Below, one piece after another: positions 5,588 through 12,098 of a DNA stretch of 13,505 nt. The DNA is taken from positions 1 to 13,505 of the forward strand of contig JAQWCP010000018.1 of assembly GCA_028705905.1 (NCBI GenBank), read 5' to 3'. The notes beneath the pieces were generated by a model that was not told the origin of the DNA, did not search any database, and was given only the letters and a program-made list of their open reading frames with translations. Source of the DNA: Oscillospiraceae bacterium (GTDB lineage Bacteria > Bacillota > Clostridia > Oscillospirales > Oscillospiraceae). Position 1 is the stretch's first letter. Every line of letters begins with the position of its first letter. Both the position numbers and the translations under genes were made by a program.

Positions 5588-6829
5588 ATGAAATATATTT
5601 TAGTAATTGGAGACGGCATGGCAGATAATCCGGTGCCGTCTCTGGGGGGGCGTACACCAATTCAGGTGGCGGACACGCCATGTATGGATGCCCTTGCCAA
5701 GAAAGGCGAAGTGGGATGGGTGCGAACGGTACCTGTGGAGGTGCCGCCGGGCAGCGACACTGCCATTTTATCGATCTTTGGCGCAGACCCCAAGGTTTGC
5801 TACACGGGGCGCTCCCCATTGGAGGCGGCGGGTTCCGGTATCTCTTTGGCGCCAGGCGACGTATCTTACCGCTGCAATATGGTGACGTATGAAGATGTAG
5901 AAAAACCTTTTTTAGAGAAAAAGATCGTATCTCACAATGCCGGCTCTATCGAAGGAGAAGAATCCATTGCCATCATCAATGCCCTCTTTTCTCATCCGGA
6001 GTTTGCACCTCTGGCGGAGCAGGCAGGATTGCAGATTTATCCAAGCCCTTCCTTCCGGCATATCGGGGTGCAGAAAGGCGCTTCCATTCAGGGGCTGGTG
6101 GCGCCACCCCCACATGACCATTTGGGTGAAGTCATTGGCCCGTTGATGCCAACGGGATGTGAGAATGCCGCTGTATTGCGGAAGCTAATGGAAAAAGCCC
6201 ATGAAATTTTGGATCACCATCCACTCAACGAGGCCAGACGGAAGATGGGGAAGCGCCCCGCCAACGGGATTTGGTTCTGGGCGGAGGGAACGGCAGTTGG
6301 GCTGGATTCTTTTGTAGAAAAGTATCAAAAAAAGGGGGTTGTCATTTCGGCCGTCCCCCTGTGTCATGGTATCGCGAGGTTGGCAGGGCTGGATATCAAG
6401 CTGGTAGAAGGCGCCACGGGGGAACTGGATACCAATTATCAGGGGAAAGTGGATGCGGCGGTGGAAGCACTTTTAAACGGGTGCGATTTTGCCGCTGTAC
6501 ACATTGAAGCACCGGACGAATGTACCCACAACGGAGATACAGAAGGCAAGATCGAAGCCATCAGAAGACTGGATCATCTGGTGGTGTGCCCGCTGACAGA
6601 AGCGATGGAACGGGCCGGGCTTCCGTACCGCATGTTGATTTTGAGTGACCATAAAACACTGACGTCCAACAGGGGACATGACGGCGATCCGGTGCCATTT
6701 TTGCTGTATCAAAGCGGCGTAGATACTGGGGCAGGATTGCCTTATGACGAGGTGTCCGGAGAGCAGGGACGGTTGATTGAGGATGGGACCCGCCTGATGT
6801 CTATATTGTTTCAGATGGACGGGGAATAA
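5588..6829 (+). CDS. ApgM-type 2,3-bisphosphoglycerate-independent phosphoglycerate mutase / proposed homoserine kinase
   Basis: A 413-residue member of the alkaline phosphatase superfamily, archaeal-type iPGM branch. Metal and catalytic motifs are visible: GDGMAD with Asp9, the nucleophile-type PPGSDTA with Ser56, GADPKVCYTGRSPLEAAG (about 65-82), HIEAPDECTHNGD with Asp310 and His314, SDHKT with Asp354 and His355, and GHDGDPVPF with His364. The family either interconverts 3- and 2-phosphoglycerate or, in one proposed subfamily, replaces homoserine kinase in threonine synthesis. Sequence alone does not decide, and no thr genes are adjacent. The RBS is weak (GAAAGAAG), which suggests modest translation. 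It is the first gene of a close-packed operon, 20 bp before the DUF1015 gene. I give no symbol because the substrate is unresolved. Confidence 0.85.
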   Translation: MKYILVIGDGMADNPVPSLGGRTPIQVADTPCMDALAKKGEVGWVRTVPVEVPPGSDTAILSIFGADPKVCYTGRSPLEAAGSGISLAPGDVSYRCNMVTYEDVEKPFLEKKIVSHNAGSIEGEESIAIINALFSHPEFAPLAEQAGLQIYPSPSFRHIGVQKGASIQGLVAPPPHDHLGEVIGPLMPTGCENAAVLRKLMEKAHEILDHHPLNEARRKMGKRPANGIWFWAEGTAVGLDSFVEKYQKKGVVISAVPLCHGIARLAGLDIKLVEGATGELDTNYQGKVDAAVEALLNGCDFAAVHIEAPDECTHNGDTEGKIEAIRRLDHLVVCPLTEAMERAGLPYRMLILSDHKTLTSNRGHDGDPVPFLLYQSGVDTGAGLPYDEVSGEQGRLIEDGTRLMSILFQMDGE

Positions 6830-6849
6830 AGAGCCAGCAGGAGTGACGA

Positions 6850-8133
6850 ATGATGAAGAAGTGTTTGGACCAATTGGGGTTTCTTCCGGCAGATTTTTTG
6901 CTGCCGAAGCAGGAGGATATGACGCCATGGAGCGTTGTGGCTTGTGACCAGTTTACCTCTCAGCCGGAATATTGGGAGCGGGTGGAGCAATTTGTGGGGG
7001 ATAAGCCCTCTACTCTGCACCTGATTTTGCCGGAAAGCCGCTTGGGAACAGATCGGGAAGCGGCTAGTGTTCGAGAGATTAACGAGACGATGACAAAGTA
7101 TTTGTCAGAAGGCGTGTTTCAAACATTGGAACACAGCTTGATTTATGTAGAACGTACCCAGGCCAACGGAAAAGTACGCCGTGGGATTGTGGGCGTTGTG
7201 GATTTGGAGCAATATGATTACCGGCCTGGTGCCACATCGTTGATTCGGGCGACGGAGGGGACGGTGCTCAGCCGCATCCCGCCGCGGGTGGCAGTGCGCA
7301 AAGACGCATCTTTGGAGACGTCTCATATCATGCTGCTCATTGACGATCCATTGAAAACGGCCGTAGAGACAATGGGCAGCCAGACGGCAGAAATGAAGCC
7401 GCTGTATCAATTTGAGTTGATGGAACACGGCGGGTCTATCGCTGGCTGGCAAGTGACAAAGGAACAGGAGGCACAGCTGGCAGAGGCGTTAACCATGCTT
7501 GCCGACCCTGCTGTTGTGGCGGAAAAATATCACATGCCGGATGTGCCGGTGCTTCTTTTTGCCGTGGGCGATGGGAACCATTCCCTTGCAACGGCAAAGG
7601 AAAACTATGACCGGCAAAAGCGGACAACGCCCAGAGACCAATGGGATACCATGCCGGCACGCTTTGCCATGGCGGAGCTTGTGAATTTACACGATGACTC
7701 CTTGGAGTTTGAGCCAATCCATCGGGTGGTGTTTGATGTTTCCCCGGAAGATTTGGTTCAAAAGCTGCTGCTGTGGTACCAAGGTGCGTTCCAGGGAGAA
7801 GGAGAGGGGCATCAAATCCGCTATGTGTTCGGGGAAGAGCAGGGCGTTGTTACGGTGCCCCATCCCAAGGCCAAGTTGGAAGTGGGAACGCTGCAAAACT
7901 TTTTGGACGAATATATCAAGGCGTACGGCGGAAGAGTGGACTACATCCACGGTGCGGATGTGACACGCGAATTGGGCCAACAGCCAGGAAACATTGGCTT
8001 CATTTTGCCGGCAATGGAAAAAGCCCAGTTGTTCCCCACGGTCATGGCAGAAGGGGTTTTGCCCCGAAAGACGTTTTCCATGGGGGAAGCATGGGACAAG
8101 CGGTACTATTTGGAATGCCGGAAGATCCGATGA
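6850..8133 (+). CDS. DUF1015 family protein
   Basis: A 427-residue cytoplasmic protein without membrane segments. It matches DUF1015 by its N-terminal VVACDQFTSQPEYWERVE segment (about 30-47), the RGIVGVVDLEQYDY region (about 117-130), the glycine/histidine motif VGDGNHSLATAKENY near 237-251, and length. The DGNH-type motif recalls the nucleotide- or ligand-binding signature of ParB-like folds. The function of this member is not known. I have an unverified recollection that some relatives were linked to free-serine phosphorylation, and family members often sit near serine-synthesis genes. Here the upstream neighbour acts on phosphoglycerate or homoserine phosphate, a compatible context. AGGAG (6839-6843) precedes ATGATG; the second ATG (6853) is equally possible. 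It lies 21 bp before ispE. Confidence 0.85.
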   Translation: MMKKCLDQLGFLPADFLLPKQEDMTPWSVVACDQFTSQPEYWERVEQFVGDKPSTLHLILPESRLGTDREAASVREINETMTKYLSEGVFQTLEHSLIYVERTQANGKVRRGIVGVVDLEQYDYRPGATSLIRATEGTVLSRIPPRVAVRKDASLETSHIMLLIDDPLKTAVETMGSQTAEMKPLYQFELMEHGGSIAGWQVTKEQEAQLAEALTMLADPAVVAEKYHMPDVPVLLFAVGDGNHSLATAKENYDRQKRTTPRDQWDTMPARFAMAELVNLHDDSLEFEPIHRVVFDVSPEDLVQKLLLWYQGAFQGEGEGHQIRYVFGEEQGVVTVPHPKAKLEVGTLQNFLDEYIKAYGGRVDYIHGADVTRELGQQPGNIGFILPAMEKAQLFPTVMAEGVLPRKTFSMGEAWDKRYYLECRKIR

Positions 8134-8154
8134 GGGTCGTAAAGGAGAAGACCG

Positions 8155-9015
8155 ATGCCATTTTCGAAAACGGAACGGGCGTTTGCCAAACTTAATCTGA
8201 CATTAGATGTCACCGCCCGGCGACCAGATGGGTATCACGACCTTTGCATGGTCATGCAGACGGTGGAATTATGGGACACCATCACCCTGAGAGAGACGGG
8301 AAACGGTGTCATGCGCATCCATACCGATGTCCCTTACTTGCCCGATGACCACAAAAATTTGGCCGCGGTCGCCGCAATGCGTTATTTTGAAGCGGCCGCC
8401 CTGCCGTTTCCCGGGCTGGAGATTCAAATTCAAAAGCAGATTCCCGTCTGCGCGGGAATGGGCGGGGGTAGCAGCGACGGCGCCGCTGTTTTGCGGGCGC
8501 TGAATGCACAGTATGGTGCGTTGTCTCTGCGGCAGCTACAACAGGTGGGGGAATCCATTGGGTCAGATGTCCCTTACTGCATCTGCGGAGGAACTGTGCT
8601 GGCGGAGGGCAAAGGAGAGCGGCTGCGGCCTCTGCCGTCTTTGCCCCCTTGCTTTTTTGTGATATGCAAACCGAAATTTTCCATTTCCACACCAACGCTG
8701 TTTTCGAAGCTCCGTGTGGATAAGATTCGTTGCCGGCCGGATACCGCAGGCATTTTAGCGGCGCTGGAGGCAGGCGATTTGGAGGGCGTTGCCAGGCGGG
8801 TGTATAACGTGTTCGAATCCTTCCTGGAGCCAAAACGGCAAGAGGAGCTGGCCCATATCCGGGCTGTCATGATCGACAGCGGCGCTTTGGGCGTTTCCAT
8901 GAGCGGAACAGGGCCAACGATGTTTGGCCTGTATGCGGCCCGCCAAGAGGCCGAAACAGCATTTCAAATATTAAAAAAACAATATGCCGATTGTTTTTTT
9001 ACCCGATCGGTTTAA
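8155..9015 (+). CDS. ispE: 4-diphosphocytidyl-2-C-methyl-D-erythritol kinase
   Basis: IspE phosphorylates CDP-methylerythritol with ATP in the MEP isoprenoid pathway, in the cytoplasm. The 286-residue product is normal in length and has the GHMP kinase layout. Lys12 in FAKLNL matches the substrate lysine, PVCAGMGGGSSDG (97-109) is the glycine-rich ATP loop, and Asp138 in GSDVPYC matches the catalytic aspartate. The SMSGTGPTMFGL motif near the C-terminus closes the active site. AAGGAGAAG precedes the ATG at ideal spacing. It is the last gene of the apgM - DUF1015 - ispE operon, ending 11 bp before a terminator that also overlaps the spoIIR start region. Confidence 0.96.
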   Translation: MPFSKTERAFAKLNLTLDVTARRPDGYHDLCMVMQTVELWDTITLRETGNGVMRIHTDVPYLPDDHKNLAAVAAMRYFEAAALPFPGLEIQIQKQIPVCAGMGGGSSDGAAVLRALNAQYGALSLRQLQQVGESIGSDVPYCICGGTVLAEGKGERLRPLPSLPPCFFVICKPKFSISTPTLFSKLRVDKIRCRPDTAGILAALEAGDLEGVARRVYNVFESFLEPKRQEELAHIRAVMIDSGALGVSMSGTGPTMFGLYAARQEAETAFQILKKQYADCFFTRSV

Positions 9016-9039
9016 AACGAGAAAATACCGTCTATCCTA
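9010..9039 (+). promoter_or_regulatory. Candidate forespore (sigma-F/G) promoter of spoIIR
   Basis: GTTTA (9010-9014) fits the sigma-F/G -35 pattern GYWTA. After 15 bp, GTCTATCCTA (9030-9039) fits the -10 pattern GGNNANAMTR at five of seven defined positions, and TATCCTA matches the sigma-G CATNNTA at six of seven. The spacing is standard. Transcription would begin near 9045. SpoIIR is a sigma-F target in B. subtilis, which gives prior support. The -10 element coincides with the 5' arm of the ispE terminator. Confidence 0.5.
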
Positions 9040-9074
9040 AAGACAGAATGTTTTTGGATAGGCGGTGTTTTTTT
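9027..9074 (+). terminator. ispE terminator overlapping spoIIR translation signals
   Basis: ACCGTCTATCC (9027-9037) pairs with GGATAGGCGGT (9056-9066), with one G-U pair. AAA/TTT may extend it inward. Seven T follow at 9068-9074. It ends the apgM - DUF1015 - ispE transcript. The 3' arm contains the spoIIR Shine-Dalgarno and the U-tract runs into its TTG start. Confidence 0.85.
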
Positions 9075-9687
9075 GAACAGGTGGAAGAAGTTAGAAGTTT
9101 CTCTTTTGGTTGGCGTGGCGGTTTCCCTTTTGTTTGGCGGGCGCCTCAATGGCGCGCAGGCTGCACTGGCCGAGAAAATGGTGCGTCTGCATGTTGTGGC
9201 CAATTCAGACAGTGTGTGGGATCAAAAGGTGAAGCTTTTGGTGCGGGATCAGTTGCTGGAAGAAGTGCAATGCTTATTGGAAGAGGAGACGGACCTGGCA
9301 CAGGCGAAACAAAAAATTCAGGAAGCGCTTCCAAAACTGGCGAAGGTGGGGCAGGAAGTGGTTTTTGAAGCGGGAGATACTTATACGGTGACGGCATCGC
9401 TGGAACGGGCGTTTTTCCCAACCAAGGAATATGAGGGGTTTGCGCTGCCGGCCGGAGACTATACCGCTCTGCGCATTGTTCTGGGCGAAGGGAAAGGCGC
9501 CAATTGGTGGTGCGTCCTGTTTCCGCCCCTTTGTACAGGCGTTGCCACAGAGGACGTGGAGGACGTGGCGAGTGCCGCCGGCCTCACGGCGGAGGAAATC
9601 GCATTGATTACAGAACAGGAAGAAGGCTATGTTTTCCGGTTTCGGTGCATCGAATTGTGGGAGCAGGTCAAACATATTTTTTACTAA
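9073..9687 (+). CDS. spoIIR: Stage II sporulation protein R
   Basis: SpoIIR is made in the forespore, crosses into the intermembrane space and triggers SpoIIGA to process pro-sigma-E in the mother cell. The 204-residue product has an N-terminal signal or anchor segment (about 7-27). The family signature VRLHVVANSDS (37-47) follows, then FPTKEYEGFALPAGDYTALR from 115 and the hallmark NWWCVLFPPLC (144-154). The start is TTG at 9073: AGGCGGTG (9060-9067, one mismatch to AGGAGGTG) lies five bases upstream, and no alternative start keeps the signal segment. Both signals are inside the ispE terminator. A sigma-F-like promoter would start transcription in the hairpin loop. The gene is followed by spoIVB without a visible terminator. 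Confidence 0.93.
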   Translation: MNRWKKLEVSLLVGVAVSLLFGGRLNGAQAALAEKMVRLHVVANSDSVWDQKVKLLVRDQLLEEVQCLLEEETDLAQAKQKIQEALPKLAKVGQEVVFEAGDTYTVTASLERAFFPTKEYEGFALPAGDYTALRIVLGEGKGANWWCVLFPPLCTGVATEDVEDVASAAGLTAEEIALITEQEEGYVFRFRCIELWEQVKHIFY

Positions 9688-9750
9688 AAAAGAACGAGTC
9701 CATCCATTTCTACCATCCCAATGTAGTCTGACTTTGGCAACGAATGATGT

Positions 9751-9779
9751 GCTTGATTTCGATAAAATCAGGCATATTA
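9751..9779 (+). promoter_or_regulatory. Candidate forespore (sigma-G/F) promoter of spoIVB
   Basis: CATATTA (9773-9779) is a perfect match to the sigma-G -10 CATNNTA. The ten bases AGGCATATTA fit the sigma-F/G -10 pattern at six of seven positions. GCTTG (9751-9755) is a four-of-five -35 match at 17 bp spacing. Transcription would start near 9786, leaving a leader of about 54 nt. spoIVB is forespore-expressed in B. subtilis. Confidence 0.45.
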
Positions 9780-9839
9780 AAAAGGCGATTGCATCGCTTG
9801 TGTTGCGGTCGCGTTTACAATGGCGGAAGAGGGGATGGA

Positions 9840-10937
9840 ATGAAAGAGGAAACGAACAATCTGCCTGGAATTGCAATGATGCTTTTGCGGTTCGTTTGCA
9901 TTCTGCTGGTGGCCACGATGTTCTGGACTGCGCCCATGCGGGTACGTGCAGTGGAAGCGATGAAAACAGTAGGAGGAATGGGGGAAACATTGGTTCCCGT
10001 GGGACGGACCGTTGGGATTAAGCTGTTTGCAGACGGCGTGATGGTGATTGGACTTTCTGAAGTGATTGGCGAAAACGGCACATCCTGCCCGGCGAAAACG
10101 TGCGGGCTGAAAGAAGGGGATATCATCACCCAGGTGAATGGAGAGGAAATTCAGTCGGCGGAAGAACTGCGGGACACGTTGCAGAAGGCGAACAGTGCAG
10201 CGGTAACACTGCATATTTTGCGAAGTGGACAGGAAATGGAATTAAACGCAACGGCGGCCATGGGTGTGGAGGACGGGTGCTACCGCTTGGGCGCCTGGAC
10301 CAGAGACAGCATGGCGGGGATTGGAACGATTACGTTTTACGACCCGGAAAGCGGCGTATTTGGTGCGTTGGGGCATGGAATCAATGATATTGACACGTTT
10401 ATGCTGATTCCTTTGGCCTCCGGATCCATTATGGGATCTTCTGTGGCAAATGTGGTAAAGGGGCAATCGGGAACGCCGGGAGAACTGCAAGGGAAATTTG
10501 ATCTGACAAAAGACTTGGGTTCTCTTTATGCCAACACGGACTCCGGCGTATTCGGGTTGACAGAAAACAGCAAGTATTTTGCGGGACAAGATCCTTTGCC
10601 TGCGGCAGGCCGAACCGAAGCCAAAGTGGGCAAGGCCACCATTTTATCTAATGTGATGGGAGATACCGTCTGTGAATATGAAATCGAAATCACAAAAATT
10701 TATCGCGGGTTCTCTGATAGTGGCCGGAATTTGATGATTCATGTGACAGACCCTAAACTGCTGGAGACCACTGGCGGCATCGTACAGGGTATGAGCGGCA
10801 GCCCAATTTTGCAGGATGGAAAACTCATCGGAGCCGTCACACATGTGCTCGTGGAAGACCCCACGAAGGGGTATGGTATATTTATTGAGAAAATGGTAGA
10901 GCACTGGGGAATGGAAGAAACACAAATTGCTTCCTAA
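9840..10937 (+). CDS. spoIVB: SpoIVB serine peptidase (S55), sigma-K checkpoint protease
   Basis: SpoIVB is secreted from the forespore and cleaves SpoIVFA, which activates SpoIVFB to process pro-sigma-K in the mother cell. The 365-residue protein has one N-terminal membrane segment (about 12-35). A PDZ domain (about 58-140, with CGLKEGDIITQVNGEEI) and the S55 peptidase domain follow. A triad is visible: His179 in LGHGIND, Asp304 in HVTDPKLL, and Ser319 in GMSGSPI. The Asp-Ser distance of 15 and the His-Ser distance of 140 are close to those I recall for the B. subtilis enzyme. The ATG at 9840 has GAGGGG five bases upstream; the earlier in-frame ATG at 9744 lies before the candidate promoter -10. 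It is followed by spo0A, a pairing conserved in endospore formers. Confidence 0.95.
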   Translation: MKEETNNLPGIAMMLLRFVCILLVATMFWTAPMRVRAVEAMKTVGGMGETLVPVGRTVGIKLFADGVMVIGLSEVIGENGTSCPAKTCGLKEGDIITQVNGEEIQSAEELRDTLQKANSAAVTLHILRSGQEMELNATAAMGVEDGCYRLGAWTRDSMAGIGTITFYDPESGVFGALGHGINDIDTFMLIPLASGSIMGSSVANVVKGQSGTPGELQGKFDLTKDLGSLYANTDSGVFGLTENSKYFAGQDPLPAAGRTEAKVGKATILSNVMGDTVCEYEIEITKIYRGFSDSGRNLMIHVTDPKLLETTGGIVQGMSGSPILQDGKLIGAVTHVLVEDPTKGYGIFIEKMVEHWGMEETQIAS

Positions 10938-10945
10938 TTAAGCTT

Positions 10946-10962
10946 TATCGAACTTTGTCGCA
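10946..10962 (+). promoter_or_regulatory. Tandem Spo0A-box-like sites upstream of spo0A
   Basis: TATCGAA (10946-10952) and TGTCGCA (10956-10962) each match the 0A box TGTCGAA at six of seven bases. They have the same orientation and are separated by three bases. This 7-3-7 arrangement, a 10-bp repeat, is the tandem geometry known for Spo0A dimers at abrB-type sites. It lies between the spoIVB stop and the spo0A promoter, which suggests autoregulation. AGTCAAA at 11006-11012 is a weaker third candidate. Confidence 0.5.
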
Positions 10963-11041
10963 AAAAATAAAAAATAAAAACAAACTAAAGGTTTTTAGTA
11001 AAATAAGTCAAATATTTCTCTCACAAAACAATAAAAATCTC

Positions 11042-11070
11042 TTGAAAACGCTGTCATTTTATGGTAATTT
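11042..11070 (+). promoter_or_regulatory. Candidate sigma-A promoter of spo0A
   Basis: TTGAAA (11042-11047) is 17 bp from TAATTT (11065-11070). The -10 is poor but preceded by TGG, an extended -10 motif. Transcription would start near 11077. The A/T-rich tract upstream (10962-11040) could act as an UP element. I could not find a convincing sigma-H promoter. Confidence 0.5.
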
Positions 11071-11129
11071 ATAGACAGGTGCTTGTTGTAATATGAAACG
11101 GAGTCAGAAATGGTGAGGGAGATGGAATA

Positions 11130-11918
11130 ATGGGTAATCAAGTTCGTATCCTAGTTGCAGATGCGGGAGAAGAGTTCCGTTCTTTGCTGGCAGAAACGCT
11201 ATCGGATGAAGAAGACCTGGACATTGTGGGTCAAACGGGCGACGGAGCAGAGTTGGTTCGCATGGCTGGTGAGTTGCGTCCTGACGTTTTGGTCATGGAT
11301 GTGCTTTTGGCGCAGATGGACGGTCTGGAAGCCTTAAAAGAGATTGACCCCGCCAATCGTTGGCCGAAGATGGAAGTGCTGGTCTTGTCTAATTTTGTAA
11401 AAGAGCACGTGGTGCAACAGGCGGCGGCATTGGGCGCGGGCTATTTTATGATGAAACCATGCAGACCAAATAGTGTGATGGAACGCATTCGTCAAATGCG
11501 AAGCGGATCAACGGTTCCTTCGGAAGAAATTTCTTTGCTTCGTCCGTCCAGGGGCGAAAGTCTGGAAGTATTGGTGACGGCCATCATCCACGAGATCGGC
11601 GTGCCAGCGCACATCAAAGGCTATCAGTATTTGCGCGAGGCGATTGTGTTGGCAGTTCACGACATGGATGTGATCAATGCGGTGACAAAAGTGTTGTATC
11701 CAGAAGTAGCCAAACGGTTTAGCACCACTCCGTCCCGGGTTGAGAGGGCGATCCGTCATGCCATCGAGGTGGCGTGGGACAGAGGCGATTTAGAAACGTT
11801 GCAGAAGTATTTTGGCTATACCGTGTCAAATGCAAAGGGAAAACCCACAAACAGCGAATTCATTGCCATGATTGCAGATCGTTTGCAACTAAAGCGAAAG
11901 GAAAAAGTGCAACTCTAA
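11130..11918 (+). CDS. spo0A: Sporulation master response regulator Spo0A
   Basis: Spo0A is the phosphorelay or kinase-driven transcription factor that commits the cell to sporulation. The 262-residue protein has a receiver domain (about 4-125) with Asp11, the phospho-acceptor Asp57 in VMDVLL, Ser87 in LVLSNF and Lys109 in YFMMKPC. A linker and the Spo0A_C DNA-binding domain (about 143-260) follow. The latter has TAIIHEIGVPAHIKGYQYLR and the recognition segment TTPSRVERAIRHAIEVAW. The second acidic pocket residue is alanine (Ala12, in VADAGEEF) where B. subtilis has VADDN. The ATG has GAGGGAG eight bases upstream. The gene has its own promoter region with 0A-like boxes, follows spoIVB, and ends in a strong terminator. 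Identification is certain; the pocket substitution may be usual in its lineage. Confidence 0.97.
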   Translation: MGNQVRILVADAGEEFRSLLAETLSDEEDLDIVGQTGDGAELVRMAGELRPDVLVMDVLLAQMDGLEALKEIDPANRWPKMEVLVLSNFVKEHVVQQAAALGAGYFMMKPCRPNSVMERIRQMRSGSTVPSEEISLLRPSRGESLEVLVTAIIHEIGVPAHIKGYQYLREAIVLAVHDMDVINAVTKVLYPEVAKRFSTTPSRVERAIRHAIEVAWDRGDLETLQKYFGYTVSNAKGKPTNSEFIAMIADRLQLKRKEKVQL

Positions 11919-11924
11919 TTTTCG

Positions 11925-11963
11925 CGCGCTGCTGAAAGCTTCACTTCAGCAGCGTGTTTTTTT
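11925..11963 (+). terminator. Terminator of spo0A
   Basis: A 12-bp stem (11925-11936 with 11945-11956, one G-U, 8-nt loop) is followed by seven T (11957-11963). It starts seven bases after the spo0A stop. Confidence 0.95.
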
Positions 11964-11979
11964 ATGCATCAGATGCATA
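11963..11979. repeat. Perfect 7-3-7 inverted repeat after spo0A
   Basis: TATGCAT CAG ATGCATA is fully symmetric and begins on the last T of the spo0A terminator. Its role is unknown; it is 85 bp upstream of the T-box promoter. The rest of the gap to 12063 is A/T-rich and shows nothing else I can name. Confidence 0.4.
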
Positions 11980-12063
11980 TCTTTCATTTTTCACAGAAAT
12001 CCGAAAAATATTTGTAGCAACTGTAGAATTTAGCCCTTTAAAGCGGTGTTTTAGGAAAAATGA

Positions 12064-12092
12064 TTGACAAGCTTTAAAAAGCCATTTATAAT
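12064..12092 (+). promoter_or_regulatory. Consensus sigma-A promoter of the T-box operon
   Basis: Perfect TTGACA (12064-12069), 17 bp spacing and perfect TATAAT (12087-12092). Transcription would start near 12099. So strong a promoter fits an operon whose real control is at the downstream T-box. Confidence 0.92.
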
Positions 12093-12098
12093 GCAGTT

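Noticed and set aside
9744..9839. Upstream ATG start for SpoIVB
   Set aside because: It has no RBS, runs through the candidate sigma-G promoter and adds an arginine-rich stretch before the normal N-terminus. GAGGGG lies just before the ATG at 9840.
9274..9990. 238-codon minus-strand ORF over spoIIR and spoIVB
   Set aside because: It is antisense to two clear sporulation genes and its translation is low-complexity and without family motifs.
10984..10999. ACTAAA/TTTAGT hairpin as a spoIVB terminator
   Set aside because: It is only six A/T pairs and one G-C type pair at the ends, with no U-tract; too weak to call.
11075..11098. Sigma-H promoter for spo0A
   Set aside because: ACAGGTGCT and TATGAAA are poor matches to the sigma-H -35 and -10, with doubtful spacing. 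spo0A in B. subtilis has one, but I cannot support it here.
12037..12078. TTTAAAGC / GCTTTAAA inverted repeat around the T-box promoter -35
   Set aside because: It is A/T-rich with a 26-nt gap; it probably arises by chance in this composition.
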